Assembly (NCBI GenBank): GCA_004123355.1
Contig: SCHM01000003.1
Coordinates: 248,001-312,000, forward strand
Origin: Amphirosellinia nigrospora
Lineage: Eukaryota > Ascomycota > Sordariomycetes > Xylariales > Xylariaceae
Direction: 5' to 3'
DNA length: 64,000 bases
The position numbers and the translations under genes were made by a program. The notes under the pieces are model-generated. The model saw nothing but the letters and a program-made list of their open reading frames with translations, was not told where the DNA came from and ran no database searches. Every line of letters begins with the position of its first letter. The first letter of the stretch is position 1. Positions 1 through 12,394 of the stretch are shown here, in pieces.

Positions 1-1550
1 TACAGCCAACAAAGATTCCCTTGTCTCCAAGTCCAGGCTCAGTGGTATGAGACGGAAGACAAGGCTCAGCATGCCTGGGCCGATACTAGAGACTGGCTTC
101 TAGATACATGGACCGACAGCACCCTCAAATCATTTGCTGATAAGCACGGCATCCCAGGTATGCCCACTTACCCTATTTCCCCGATCAACTCGAAGCCGTT
201 ATGCTCATTACTAGTATAGTTCCCCAACCGCGCAAACGCGATACCTTGCTTCAGCAGATTCGCTCCAACTACGAGAAGATTGCGAAAAAGGCTGGAGAGA
301 CTGCTGCCTACCCTGGTAACTGGTTGTACGAGACTTGGACCGAATCAGACTTGAAAGAGTGGCTGGATGTTCACGGATTTCCTGCCCCTCAACCCACGTC
401 GGTGAGTAGCTGCTTCCATTTGTTTCCCATTCTCCAAATAAGCTGCTAATAACCTCTATAGCGTGACAAGCTTATTGCTGCGGTCCGTCGTAACTCCCGT
501 CTTGCCTATCTGAAGTCACAAGATCAGCTAGATGCTGCATCTGCAAAGGCCAATGCTGCATACGGTACTCTGACAGACAAGATCATCGATGCTTGGGGGG
601 AGAGTCAACTGAAAGAGTTCTGCGACAAGAACGGCATTAGTGGTAAGCCTTTCCTGCATTGATTGGGCGTGTTTCAGCTAATAGGATGATAGTCCCCCAG
701 GGTACTAAGACTAACGAACTGCGTGCACTTGTTCGCAAGCACCACGCTGAATTTCTTGGTGATACTCTATCAGGTTCTGCTGCTAGTGCATTCGGTGCCG
801 CCACAAGCAAGGCCGGAAACCAATATGCCAAGGCCACAAATGATGCTAGCTTGGCTGCACAGGAGGGTTTCAACCAAGTAGTGGGCACTTGGTCCGATAG
901 CCGGCTGAAGGCTTATCTGGATGCTCGCGGCGTGCCTGTTCCCCAGGCCTCCAAGACTGACGAGCTTCGTGCTTTAGTACGTCGCAACTCGCACAAAGCC
1001 GCATCAGGCTTCAACGCGTGGACCTGGGATGATCTCTCCTACCAGCACCTCAAAAAGTATCTCATTGACAGTGGTGACTCAGCCGCCAAGAAAGTAGGAG
1101 AGAGTGCCAGCGCAACTCGTGAGGACCTAGTGAAGGCAGCTCAGAAGGCTTATGCTTCTGCGTCGAGCGGCGGTGGTGATTCGTACGCTTCGGCCACGAG
1201 CTACCTAGCCTCGGCAACTCAAGCGGCGAAGAACAACGTGTTCGACACATGGAGTGAAAGCGAGCTAAAAGCGTATCTGGACAACTATGGCGTGGTAAGG
1301 CGGCTTATTCTATAATTTGCAAACCAAATGTTAACAACTTCTTTAGCCAGTTCCCCAGGGGTCGACTTTGAACGAGCTCAAGGCGGAAGCCCGAAAGCAG
1401 TCTACGTACTTCAAGTACGGTACCACCAACCCCGTGGATACTGCGTTTGCCAAGATTGGCGAGAGCGTTAAGGGCGCTTACCAATGGGTTATGGGCCAAT
1501 TGGGCGCTGGCGCTGAAGAGGCCAAGGCAAAAGCGAAGAATGAGCTTTAA
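1..1550 (+). CDS. Ish1/Msc1-type stress protein with repeated Ish1 domains (5' end outside window)
   Basis: The visible part encodes at least six copies of a short helical repeat of the form W-x-[ED]-S-x-L-K-x-[WYFA]-[LC]-D-x-x-G, for example TWTESDLKEWLDVHG, TWSDSRLKAYLDARG and TWSESELKAYLDNYG. Several copies are followed by VPQ and a basic ELRALVR-type helix. This is the Ish1 repeat of fungal Ish1 (nuclear-envelope stress protein of fission yeast) and yeast Msc1. Introns read as 158-219, 402-461, 643-692 and about 1294-1346, all GT-AG and all placed between or within repeats; stop at 1548-1550. Near base 43 the frame changes between a DSLVSK motif and the following exon, as if one G were missing. 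A role at the nuclear envelope or ER under stress is known only for relatives and is inferred here. Confidence 0.8.
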
Positions 1551-1964
1551 GGGCATTTGCCGCGGATGATGGCTCTCATCTTTGCCATCGAGGTGATGAA
1601 GTTGTATTAGGGGGATTTAATGAGAATATGACTAAGACTACGATGGGCTTTGTACGACTGCAGAAGCTGTAAAAGTTTGCTATTTGATGGCTCATGCATG
1701 TGCGAGGGGCGTAAGGCTCGGTTTGGTTCTTCGCACGGATAAGCAAAAAACTATGCCACTGGCACGCGGCGGTTACAGGGACATGGACGTCCTGTTGCAC
1801 TTGTAATTATTACACGGAGTTGATTGCGCATTTCGATAAATTGACCGAGTATCTGCTACATGGGTGACTTGTGTGAGCGTGATTCATCTGTCTACGGGCA
1901 CGATGAAGGTTGGGCCCAGGAAGGTATCACATATATTGGATATAAGTACGGTATGGTTACAACT

Positions 1965-4482
1965 TTACACCACAGTCTTCCATCCGGCATTCGTCCCATG
2001 TTTCAATCTTTCAAAAACAGGCATATAATCTAACGGCGCGGCCACTGTGACGGCAAAATCGCCGTCACGCACTGTCTGCGGACTCGAGTGCACATGGCCA
2101 ACTCGATTACCTTCTGCATTCAACTGCTGCCAATCAGAACCGCGTGGCAAAACGACGCGACGATGCCGCTGGCCCTCGTGCAAAATGGGGGCAACGAGAT
2201 ACCTGGCACCAAACATGTATTGATCGCTGACTTCCCATAGGTTCTTCTGGTCTGGAAAGTCATAGAAGAGGGGGCGCATGACGGGGTCACCGAGTCTATG
2301 CGCGTCGTCCATGAGGCCGCGGACGTAGTCTCGCAGCTTCTCGCGTAGGAGCAGGTACTTCTTGCAGATGGCGTAGACCTCGTCGCCGTAGCTCCATACC
2401 TCGTTGGCGGCGCCCGAAAGACAGTGGCTCCCGCCCGTGGTGCCGTGGCGCGGCTGCTGCGGCTCGCGGTCCCCGTGCAGTCGGAAGACGGGGCAGAAGG
2501 CGCCCCATTGGAACCAGCGCACGAAGAGCTCCCGGAACTCGGCCGTCCGCGGGTCTCCCCCGTGGAACCCCCGATGTCCGTCGTCCACCACGGTATCCCG
2601 CCAGCCCGGCGTTGAGGCCCGCAGAGAGCTGCGCCCGCAGACTGGGCCAGGAGCTTGCGACGTCGCCAGACCACTATGTAGAATATTGTCAATCAGAGGG
2701 CTACATGTGACGTGGTGATGGATAGAGACGAGGATGAGAGCGTTGCTGCTTACTAGTAGCGCTCCGTATTTCTGACTCCCGGCCCAGCAGCATCGCACCA
2801 GGTTGACGACACCTTCTTGGCCAGCCGCCTTCATACCCTCGTAGAAAGCACGGGAGTACTGTACTGGGTAGATATTACCAACCACTACTACTCGTCAGCT
2901 ATAGTCCTTATCGAGGTGAAGTCATAAACCTTGAATATGTCAAAAGGGGGTGAGTATATTGAGGTCTGCTCATTGGGCTACTTACTTAGATCAGGACCGG
3001 CATGATATCGATAATTGTCAAAATCATAGTGCTGCATGTGTAGAAACGGGTTAGTCGAGCTCTCCAAGTCCCACGTCATAGAAGAATTAGGCACGGCAGG
3101 TTTTTACACTGTACTCAGGTTCGGCTTCGTCAAGCCAAAATAGAGCGATGCCGCGATCGTAATAATTCTGCTTGGCCTTCTGCCATACATAATCGCGTGC
3201 TTCGGGGTTTGTTGCATCGAAATGGACGCAGTTGCCGACGCCCTCCATGACGATACGCCACCCTCGGTCTTGTCGAATGAGAAGGCCCTTTTCCAACATC
3301 TCGTTGTAGTTTTCTGACTTGCGGTCAACTGTCGGCCAGATAGAGACCATCAACTCGATCCCGAGGGACTTAAGTTCCGTAATCATGGCATCTGTAGTTT
3401 CGGACATGAGCAGTTGTCCCAGAACCAGAATGGTTTGGGGCATGTTCACGCACCAGGATCGGGCCAGAACGTCGGGTCAAACTTCCATTCTCCCTCTCTC
3501 GGCCAATGGAAATAATCTACCACGATCACATCCATGGGCAAGCCGCGGCGTTTGTGTTCCCTCGCTACCTCGAGGATTTCCTCTTGAGTTTGGTACCGGA
3601 GTTTGCACTGCCAAAAGCCCAATCCATATTCCGGCATCTCCGGTACTTTGCCGGCCACGTCGCCATACGCACGCACGATCTCGGCTGGGGTATCCCCGCC
3701 ACGACCCAGTAGTCTAGCACGCGTGTCGACAATGCCTCGAAGGTGATAACATTCTTACCAAAGACAGCACGCCCGATGGCAGGATGTTCCAGAGAAACCC
3801 GTATCCCTCGGAGCTGACGGCGAATGGGATAGTCGCCTGGGAGTTGCGTTGCGCCAGCTCGATGTCTGCGCCTTTGAGGTCTAAGTAGGGCTGCTGATAC
3901 TGTCCCATGCCGAATATCTTCTCGTTCGTGTATAAGGCCTCGAACCTTGCCGTCAAGTGCCACGAATCCGAGCCCAGTCGGGGCTTGAACTCGCGAGGGA
4001 TGATACGTAGAGCGGAACATTTAGGATCCTTGACATCCAGTCGTTGTCTCATGAACTCTTCCAGCAAGACCTTGCCTTTGCTGTTGGTCACGGTAATTTT
4101 GCCCCGTCCGTTGATTTGGGCCGTGATGTTGCCATTCTGGATAGAGGCTTGGTCATCTTGGATACCGACCGAGACGTCTTTCAATTCTGGAAGTAGTTCC
4201 GAGAGAGCCCAGTTCTCTGCGGGAAACGTAGGCTCATAGGTAGCTCGAATACGGAGAGCATTGGGACCCCACTGCAACGCTCGACATTAGTTGCCACAAT
4301 TTTGCGTATAGTCTATGAGCATTTCGGAAGACATTTTGTTACAAGATCGAAGTCCGAAAAGAAGCTTAACGCTCTCGAAGTGGCCGCGTTCAATGGCTTC
4401 GGAGATCACTTACAGGTTCGATGCGGAGAAGCTCGGAATCGTAGCGGTATTCCAAAGCTGTATTTCCAGCATCAGAGAACAT
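1965..4482 (-). CDS. GH31 alpha-xylosidase (YicI-like), intracellular
   Basis: Glycoside hydrolase family 31, closest to the YicI-type alpha-xylosidases that remove xylose from the non-reducing end of xyloglucan oligosaccharides. The start at 4482 gives a 23-codon exon (MFSDAGNTALEYRY...) joined over intron 4272-4413 to WGPNALRIR. Family landmarks in order: EKIFGMGQYQQ, EYGLGFWQCKLRYQTQEE, VIVVDYFHWP, the nucleophile motif FWLDEAEPEYS, WAGSQKYGALL, IPWWTTDIGG and the acid/base motif RLHGDREP. Further introns fall at about 3383-3455, after EPEYS, before VGNIYP and after GALL. No signal peptide is seen, which fits an intracellular enzyme. At least four frameshifts look like single bases lost from homopolymers: about 3781-3788 (A), 3694-3697, 2591-2601 and 2567-2572 (G on the coding strand). 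It is divergent from the GH2 gene at 5142, sharing a 0.66-kb promoter region. Confidence 0.85.
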
Positions 4483-5141
4483 GATGTCGGTCAGTATGCC
4501 CACCAGAGAAGAAGAAAGAATGATGCTCTCTTACTTTTTAGCCATGATTTATCATCTCTTTGATTGGGAGCTTATTGTCTTCTAAGTATCTGTGCAACTT
4601 TGGGCAGCCATCAAGGAGGCCGGAACGCAGCTCCGAAGCCGGGGCCATACATACGCCCGGACGACGGCGGGCGCGTTAGCCGTCTCGGGCCAATAAAACC
4701 CGACATATAGTTGGAACCTGGGGAAGAGGGCGGTCTCCTCATAGATGTGTAAGTGAAATGCCATCCGCTTCGGAATAAGGCGGGCCCCATTCCCCCCAAG
4801 CCAAGACGCCCAAACTCTTTCCATTAGGACAAGTACCTTGATTTCTACCTTCTCCTCATGCGGGGTAGTGGCTAAATGCGCTTCTTCAATGGGATCTGCT
4901 TCGTGGAATAATGTAGCTGCATAGAAGAATGGCACACTTACGAGGGAAGATGCGCGCTGGAGTCATGGTTGGCTGCTAGGCACCCATAACTTGTGTTAAC
5001 AAGATGTTCTAATATAAGCTGTTTGAATCCAATCATTGGGGATGGGGAAATATCTATGCTCATTCGGGGCGTGTTACTGATCTCGAGCGTTTCACATGCG
5101 TCGAGTGTCTTGAACGATAATGCTCGCTCGTTGGGTATTAA
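4483..5141. promoter_or_regulatory. Shared intergenic promoter region of the divergent GH31/GH2 pair
   Basis: About 660 bp separate the two outward-facing glycosidase starts. A GGCTAAA at 4870-4876 matches the half-site bound by XlnR/Xyr1-type regulators of plant-polysaccharide enzymes, and GCGGGG near 4858 matches the CreA carbon-repression consensus SYGGRG. Both motifs are short and could occur by chance. A minus-strand reading frame at 4582-4935 without recognisable domains lies here and was not accepted as a gene. Confidence 0.35.
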
Positions 5142-7786
5142 ATGATGCCATTCACTCTTTGGCTTAAGTTACTTGTTATTGAATCACTCGCCGATTTCTG
5201 CAGCACTTGCGATCGAGGGCCACGACGCCAGGTCGCCTACAGTTGGTCGGCAAGTGGTCAGGCTCGATACGGGTTGGCGCTTTTGGCATTCGTTTGACGA
5301 TCCAGATGGTATTACCTACGACCAGCTCAAGGCGTACATACTACCTTCGGGCAACGATTTCATTGCGAACCTTAGCGACCGCCACCAACGACCTGTGTCA
5401 GAGCCAAATATCACAATCCAGTATATCGACAACAAATTTGACGATAACATCTGGAGACTGTGAGGGTGCCCCACGACTGGGCTATAAAGGGACCCTTCTA
5501 TGTCGGTAACGATGTCCCCGTCAGTGGTGGAATGGGGCGTTTGCCAGTCCAAGGTGTCGGCTGGTACAGGCGGAAGATCACCGTTGAGCTAGGTGATGCC
5601 GACAAAGAGATCTACCTAGACATTGACGGAGCTATGTCATATGCCATGGTCTGGCTCAATGGGAACCTCGTAGGGGGTTGGCCGTATGGCTACAACTCAT
5701 TTCGTCTCGACTTGACTCCTCATCTAGTGATCGGTAAGGACAATCAGTTGGCTATTAGGCTCGAAAACCCCACAGAGTCTTCTCGTTGGTATCCAGGAGG
5801 AGGCCTGTACCGAAACGTGTGGCTAATCAAGGTCGACAAGACTCATGTTGGCCAGTGGGGAACATATATAACAACAAACAAAGCGTCGTCTTCGTCGGCA
5901 ACCCTCAACCTAGCTGTCTCGGTGGAAAATAAAGCGAGATTGGCAAGAGATATTCACATCACTACCGATGTATTCGAGTTTGATCCGGAAACAAGAAGGG
6001 CCGGACGCAAGGTTGCAAGCTTTCCTCGTACGTCCATAAACGTACCGCCAACCAAAGTATAGATTCCAACAGTTCGCCACGGTGGTCAACCCTCTATTAT
6101 GGGGAGTCTGGCCGTCTCAAACACCGAACCTCCATATCGCCGTTACGAAGCTCTTTGTCGGCGAGAGCGATGAGGTGATCGATATGTACCAAACACGCTT
6201 CGGTATCCGTACGTTTATCCTAGACCCAAACAAAGGCTTGCTGGTCAATGGAGCACCGGTTCGGATTCAGGGGGTCGACCAGCATCACGATCTTGGTGCA
6301 TTGGGCGCTGCATTTAACGTCCGCGCCGCTGAGCGACAGTTAAAAATCCTCCATGAGATGGGTGTCAACGCGGTTCGCATGTCTCATAACCCTCCAGCGC
6401 CGGAGTTGCTAGACCTGCTAGATCAGAATGGCTTCCTGGTCATGGACGAAATATTCGATTCCTGGGAGATACAAAAGAACCCCAACGACTTCCATCTTAT
6501 CTTTTCGGATTGGCATGAGGCCGATTTACGAGCATTCATGCGTCGAGACCGCAACCACCCATCAATTTATTTATGGAGCGTTGGTAACGAAGTCGGCGAG
6601 CAACATACAGATGAGACAGGCGCCGCTGTGGCTCGGTATCTAGTCAACATCGCACATGATGAGGAGCCGACCAGACCGGTCACCTCAGCAATGAACTTTG
6701 CGAAACCTAACATGACTTTTCCCACAATCTTCGATGTTATCAGTCTAAATTACCAGGGCGAAGGAATCCGCGATACACCGGCATACTCTCATTTGTCCGG
6801 CATCGCCACGCCTCCTCTTTACAACAGTTTCAAAGAAGCATTTTCGAAGAAATTGATTGAGAGCAGTGAAACAGCTTCATGCCTGGTTCGCGTGGTATTA
6901 TATATTCCGGTGGCGAGTGAAATTAGTGCCCCTGTAAACGATACATCGGTGGAAACTCTACACGATGCAGGTCAGTGCGTACGATTTATATACTGCCGAT
7001 TTCGGTTCGTCGCCAGCAAAGTTTTTGCGCACAGGACCAGCACCCTTTCGTAGCTGGCGAGTTTGTGTGGACTGGTTTCGACTACATCGGCGAACCCACC
7101 CCGTACTATTCTGCACGTAGTTCTTACTCGGGCATCGTCGACCTCGCCGGGTTCCCAAAAGAGATCGGTACTATCTGTACCAGTCCCGCTGGCGGCCGAT
7201 CTTCGAACAGCGCACATTCCTTCCCACTGGACTTGGCCGAATCGATTAGGGAAGCCAACGCCGGTGCACGTTTTTTCATCCGCTGACGAAGCAGAATTAT
7301 TTGTGAACGGCAAATCGCAGGGCCGTTTGGTGAAAGCACAGCACTCCTATCGATTCCGATGGGATGGCGTCTCTACTTCCCGGGGGAGCTGCATGTCGTA
7401 ACCTACAAGAATGGCAAGGTCTGGGCGACGGCCACAGTTGAAACAGTCGGAGACGCTGCGGGGTTGCGTCTGACGACGGACCGTTCTTCGATTCGCCCTG
7501 ACGGTGAAGACCTTGTTTACATTACAGCCGAAGTTGTTGATGATGGCGGACGTGTCGTGCCCTTATGCCACAAACAACATCACATTTGATGTATCTGGCG
7601 TGGGTGAACTTGTGGCGACTGATAACGGTGATCCAACAGACTTGACGCGTTTCCTTCGAAGCACGAAAAGCCTTCAGTGGCATGGCCCTTGCCATTGTGA
7701 AGGCCAAAACGGGCGAGCATGGCCTGATTACAATTACGGCTCTCGGAACAGATCTTAAACCCGACAGCATAGTCGTTACAAGCTAA
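5142..7786 (+). CDS. GH2 beta-galactosidase-type glycoside hydrolase
   Basis: Glycoside hydrolase family 2 enzyme. The start at 5142 opens a hydrophobic leader (MMPFTLWLKLLVIE), suggesting secretion, although the leader joins the body only after a frame change near 5190. Landmarks in order: sugar-binding domain with RVPHDWAIKGPF, GVGWYRRK and WYPGGGLYRNVW; immunoglobulin-like domain; TIM barrel with GVDQHHDLGALG, MGVNAVRMSHNPPAPE, the acid/base motif WSVGNEVGEQ, the nucleophile region ESSETA and FVWTGFDYIGEPTPYYS; then C-terminal beta domains with DEAELFVNGKS and NNITFDVSGVGEL; stop at 7784-7786. The frame changes repeatedly (around 5460, 6060, 6890, 6970, 7040, 7160-7300, 7390, 7570 and 7660), most by one base. 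Next to an alpha-xylosidase, removal of galactose from xyloglucan side chains is a reasonable guess; other GH2 activities remain possible. Confidence 0.82.
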
Positions 7787-8579
7787 TCGAGGTGCACACC
7801 TCGCTTCCCTAGAATAAGGGATAGCTCTATGTCGGGTTGATAGAGAAGACATGCAGTGAAACATTTGATGAAACATCGGTATATTACGTATAACTACTCA
7901 AAACTACTAAATAACAAATCAATAAATTATCGTGAGACTAATAGCCACCCAGCAAAGGTTGAGTGCTCTAGCACACCTCGGTGCGCTATTAGTTTGAGCA
8001 GTAGGTGTTCGTTGCGTACGATGATTGTTGGTCTCAAATGGTTTCTAATGCAATGTAGGAATGTTGCTTTATTTACACACCGCAGCAGACTTCCCCGAAG
8101 TAGGTTTCCCGAAGCCTGAATTTTATATTTCTAGTTTCCGGTTGGATTTCCACCCGGGGGTTTCATTATGCCAAATTGATGACATATATATAATAATGAG
8201 AGTGATGATAGGGATTATGCTCGGCAACGCTAAGAATAGCTTCGTGTTTAGGCCTCTCCGTATTCGAATAGAGCAATGAGACGCAGCAATGACACTAATT
8301 TAGAAACTAACCAACTTGCTTGACAACTCTATCCGCCAGCGGCTCACTAACCCTCCTAGAACCTCATCGGCTAGACTTGATAAGAAACTCTAGCCCAGCG
8401 CAAACACTGCCATTACGCAGCGGGCATTGAGACCAGGCCCATGCATCACGGGCGAATTAATAAGAAAATTTGCGTCGGGCTCGAGATTAGGTCGATCTCG
8501 GCACGCGAGAGGAGGCAATTCGGCAATGCCCGAGACCTCGACTTCGCCCTGTTCATGGTTAGAAGCGGGATTAGTTAGT
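7787..8579. other. Intergenic, no gene recognised
   Basis: 3' flank of the GH2 gene and 3' flank of the minus-strand secreted-protein gene. Only short, unsupported reading frames occur and no repeat was noticed. Confidence 0.5.
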
Positions 8580-9229
8580 CTACTGGCGGGTAGGCAGCGG
8601 AGAAAAGAAGCATGGAACACGGCTGAAAAAAAAAACAGAGCATAATAGGAATTCGCCATCACCACAAGACCATATTTGCTTCACTTCGAGCGTCATCTTC
8701 CCCGGATCCATCCGAATTTGGGTGGTGATGTTATCCAGTCGATTCAAATCAGCCCATGGATCAAGTGTACCGTTTGGGTAGATGAATAACTGGTGGTCCA
8801 TGTCACATGTGAAGAGATGCGGCGAAGGAGGCGGCGGTCCCCAAGGCCCCGCGTTGTAGTCTGTCATGTCTGTGATATTGGCTAATTTCGCCTCGTTCGT
8901 CTGCTCGACACATGGGATAGCCAGTCCTTGGGTAAAGGCCGACCGGGAGTTGGTGCCCACACCAGCCCTGATGGCGGTGATATTCATCCGTAACATAGCT
9001 TCACCGCAGTTATAGAACTGGGTCGGTGGCGGTGGAGGAGCTGGTCCTACACCGATGCCATATGACCAAACATAATAACCGGTACGCGCCATTCGAAATC
9101 GTTGATTTTCCAGGATACAGTCTCGATATCTGCATTGCAAGTCGTGGTGGAAGTAACCGCTAGCACCGGGTAACACTGGGCTAGGCTGGCGAGAAATGTA
9201 ACGCGACACAGCAGCGTTTGATTCGGCAT
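8580..9229 (-). CDS. Small secreted cysteine-containing protein, function unknown
   Basis: Begins with a clear signal peptide (MPNQTLLCRVTFLASLAQ...) followed by TTTCNADIETVSWKINDFEW, a Cys plus W-x-I start resembling many uncharacterised secreted fungal proteins. The mature part holds four more spaced cysteines (YNCGEAM, IPCVEQ, FTCDMD, WSCGDGE), two N-glycosylation-type sites (MNITAIR, ANITDMT) and a proline run (PAPPPPPTQF). The frame changes once near 9085, just after the DFEW motif, by one base or through an unrecognised intron; the C-terminus after WSCGDGEF is uncertain because it runs into low-complexity sequence. It may be an effector or surface protein; there is no direct evidence for either. 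Confidence 0.6.
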
Positions 9230-10617
9230 ATCAACAATTCAATCGAAGAATGTCCGAGAAGAAATACAGATTACTTGATAGAACCTGCCAATGCTATCAC
9301 CTTGGAAGTGAATCCCGGATTTAAGGTAAAACTTCATAGGCGCAAGGGATGGTTAGGCGAGTTTAGCCGGAGTTCGCAACATAACAGCTAGAGCTAACGT
9401 AGCATTTGTATAAGGTGATCTTGATAGGTTGAGTGAAAAGGTAGTGAAAAGAAACTTAGTAGACTTACCGCTCGGTACAGCAATTAAGCACTGATAGTCA
9501 TTTATAGGTATCGTCGAGGACGGTGAAACGGTAATCTATGTATTGCATTAATACCTCATATGTAGACCTAAAACGACAAAGAACAATCGCTTTCAAGACT
9601 ATAGCGATATAGATTGAATATACTTGAGCTATCTGGTAGACTTGCGAAGGAAGATGCGTTTTTGTCAATACTTACCCCTCGCACTTTTTTTGATCTTGCA
9701 GGCAGACCACAACATATACAAATAGTAAACTAAACTCATCGTACAAGCGGCCTCAGATACCCAGCTTCTTGATGCTGGGCGGGGTGCACTTATTACACAG
9801 GATATCGGTGACAAGATGCCCACTAAATCGTGTATACCTAGGACTCGTATTAGCATCTTGGTTCTTCTTTTTGGGGTACGCATGAGGTTTTTAAAGCTTA
9901 AGGCCCACGCGCAATTTTGTAAGACTCGAGATCGACATCATCATCACCTTTGGTACGATGCGTATATTAGACTTGATAGCCGAAGCCTTGCTGTTCGCTT
10001 AGCTTTGTTCTTCATCATTCGCTTTAACAGACCCAATGCACCGCTGCAATTGCCTAGCTGACTTCCACAGTACATTTCCTAATACATTCATCTTGGTCAC
10101 TTGATTCGGCTGTTGTTGTTCAGCTTGGCCAGTCCTCTTGGGGTTATATCTTACGGAGCTTGTGGAAGGGGTAATAATACACGTACACCGTTTGGACGTG
10201 ACGACGTAGTACGGTGCTAAGCCTGTAGTCGTTGTTTCAACTGCATCTTACTATACGTAGGATTAGAAACAGAAATTAGAAAACTTTTGTATTTGAGTGA
10301 CCTTTTTGTCTACATGTAATTTCTTTCACTCTCATCTCCGTCTATCCACTTGGATGAGTCAACGTGTTCATAAAACTACACATCGTCGTCTTGTATGGTG
10401 TCCGAAAATTATGATACAAATAGCCACCATTGAGCATTGTAGCTCTTGATTTGGTGCTGGAAATTGAAAATGAATACCATTCAGGAAAGAAACCCAGAAA
10501 ACACTGAAGCGTTTTGTTGTTCGTGGCCAGGGATGGCTTAAGGCCATGCCGTCCAACGTCGTATTATGGAAATGATCATAGGTTTGAAGCCGAAAGGACA
10601 AAAGAGTTGGCCGATGA
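9230..10617. other. Intergenic, no gene recognised
   Basis: About 1.4 kb without a convincing coding region on either strand. It contains only short frames lacking recognisable motifs; no tRNA or repeat was noticed. Confidence 0.45.
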
Positions 10618-12394
10618 TTAGAGGTGTAGTGGTCCAACATCAGGAAGGCTCCGTTGTTTTTTATGGCCCATTCGATGATCCGATGAGGCCTTTCTCTTCG
10701 TAGATGACGAGAGAGGGCTACTGGTAAACTCGGGCATCTTCTTACGTCGTCGTAGGGGAGAGATGGGAACATTGGCAGTAGCGATACGCCCATCTTTGAT
10801 ACCTCGCAATGTTCCTTCAAAATAGGGACCAGAAAACGCCAGCGAATCGTGCGTCGCCTTACTACGGGTGATTAACCGATGATGGGCTTGGTCTCTTCGG
10901 AATGCCCCAACTAGGTTTGAGTTGTGTTCGAAGTGGTCCAGAAACGAAGTTACATCACTAGAAGACGTGGTTGGACGACCGGGAGTACACAACATTTCGT
11001 CTCCATCATCTTTCTCCATTTCTTGATCGTCTGATGAGTCGCTGTCGTCGTCGATCTCGAGGAAGTCTTCAATCCTTAAATTTTTCTCCTCGTCGTCAAC
11101 GACCTGATCTTCCGAGCCAGAAGAATCTCCATACTCATTTGAGTCAGGTACCTGGGCGTACCAAGCTTCTGCAGGCCCGACGGCGTGGGTGTTCATGAAG
11201 TCACCGAATGTATTCGAGGAGATCATTCCACTCATCATGATGTTACCAGGATTGCCCAAAATTGGGGATGACTGGGTCTGATCTAAGTAAGGAAAGTTGA
11301 ACTGTTCCGGAGACAAATCAAGTCCCCTTTTCAGGCTGCGGTGTGTAGTGAAGATCATTAGCTTGCCTGTTCTTGGATTCACCATGGCGATAGGTTTCTT
11401 GGAGGATTTGTCAAGACTGAAACGGCCCACACGTGGATGACCACGGCGACCTTTGATGATCTCAACGTCAGATGTCTCTGACGCCTCTTCCGCCGGATCT
11501 CTCCGAGTTTTACGTCGAATCGGCCTAGGAACAGGCTCTTCCTCATCAGTCGTTTCGCCATCAGCTGAGTTGCTTCGGTTAGCAGAGTTGTTATGCGCCA
11601 AACACTTGTATCAACTCACTCTGATAGCCATCCAAAGACACTTCGTCTTTTTCAGGCGAAGCGACAGGGTGGACAGTGCAGTAGACATATCATTCTGTGT
11701 CATGGAGTAGCGACAGGGGTGCTATCGTCCTCATCGACAGCATTCATAAGCGCTTCAAAATCTGAGCTTTCTTCCTCAAACACGGTTCCGATCGTGTTTG
11801 AAGTGCCATAGTGGTCCCAGTAAGCGTCTGAGTCGTCGTCGGAATTATGGTCCACCTCTAGACGAAAGGACGGGTCCAGCTTGCTCTTGTCGACAAACAA
11901 GTCAGGGAAAAAACCATAGGCTGTATCCTCGTCCGTCTCAGTATCATCATCGTCATCTGAATCGGGGACATCAAACCGAACACGGCGTTCAACTGTCGGG
12001 GCTTGGAAGTTAGCTGGGTCGTCAATTTCGAGCTGCTCGGGTTCAGACGGAAAACCGTCCCAGCTCGTGTCATCAACATTGTCGTCGTCACCTTCATATT
12101 CTCCTCCCTCGTCATCCCGAGCGCTTCGCCGTCATCGTCATCCTCTTCGTCTTCTTGTTGGTCTGGCCGGGGAGAGCTCTGAGTCACATGGTGGAGCTCG
12201 TCGGAGAGGATATGCTCTTCCTCGGCCGCCTCTACATCCTCCTCGTCATCGTCCGAGCCAGTGATGTCTTCTACGCCGGAGTATCCACTCTCGTCCGAAA
12301 GGTCCAGTGAAGACAAGGAGTCGGAATCCCGGCGACTCTTGGTCTTAACCGGCGTAACCGGGATCTTCAAACGTATCATTGTCCCTTGCCGCAT
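10618..12394 (-). CDS. Acidic, largely disordered nuclear-type protein, conserved-looking, function unknown
   Basis: Starts MRQGTMIRLKIPVTP (the second Met at 12379 is an equally good start) and continues with serine/aspartate-rich tracts (SDSLSSLDLSDES, SDDDEEDVEAAEEEH, DSDDDDDTETDED). The second exon (after GT-AG intron 11565-11619) has RRPIRRKTRR-like basic stretches, the ordered segment PIAMVNPRTGKLMIFTTH, more acidic tracts and the basic C-terminus RRRKKMPEF...KRKASSD. Alternating acidic and basic low-complexity segments with nuclear-localisation-like clusters suggest a chromatin or transcription-associated protein. One base appears missing from a C run at 12116-12118 (forward strand), and the frame also shifts just before the intron. 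I do not recognise the family well enough to name it. Confidence 0.65.

Noticed and set aside
4582-4935. Minus-strand 117-codon frame between the GH31 and GH2 genes
   Set aside because: No recognisable domain, competing frame on the same strand, and it would fill the shared promoter region; kept as promoter.
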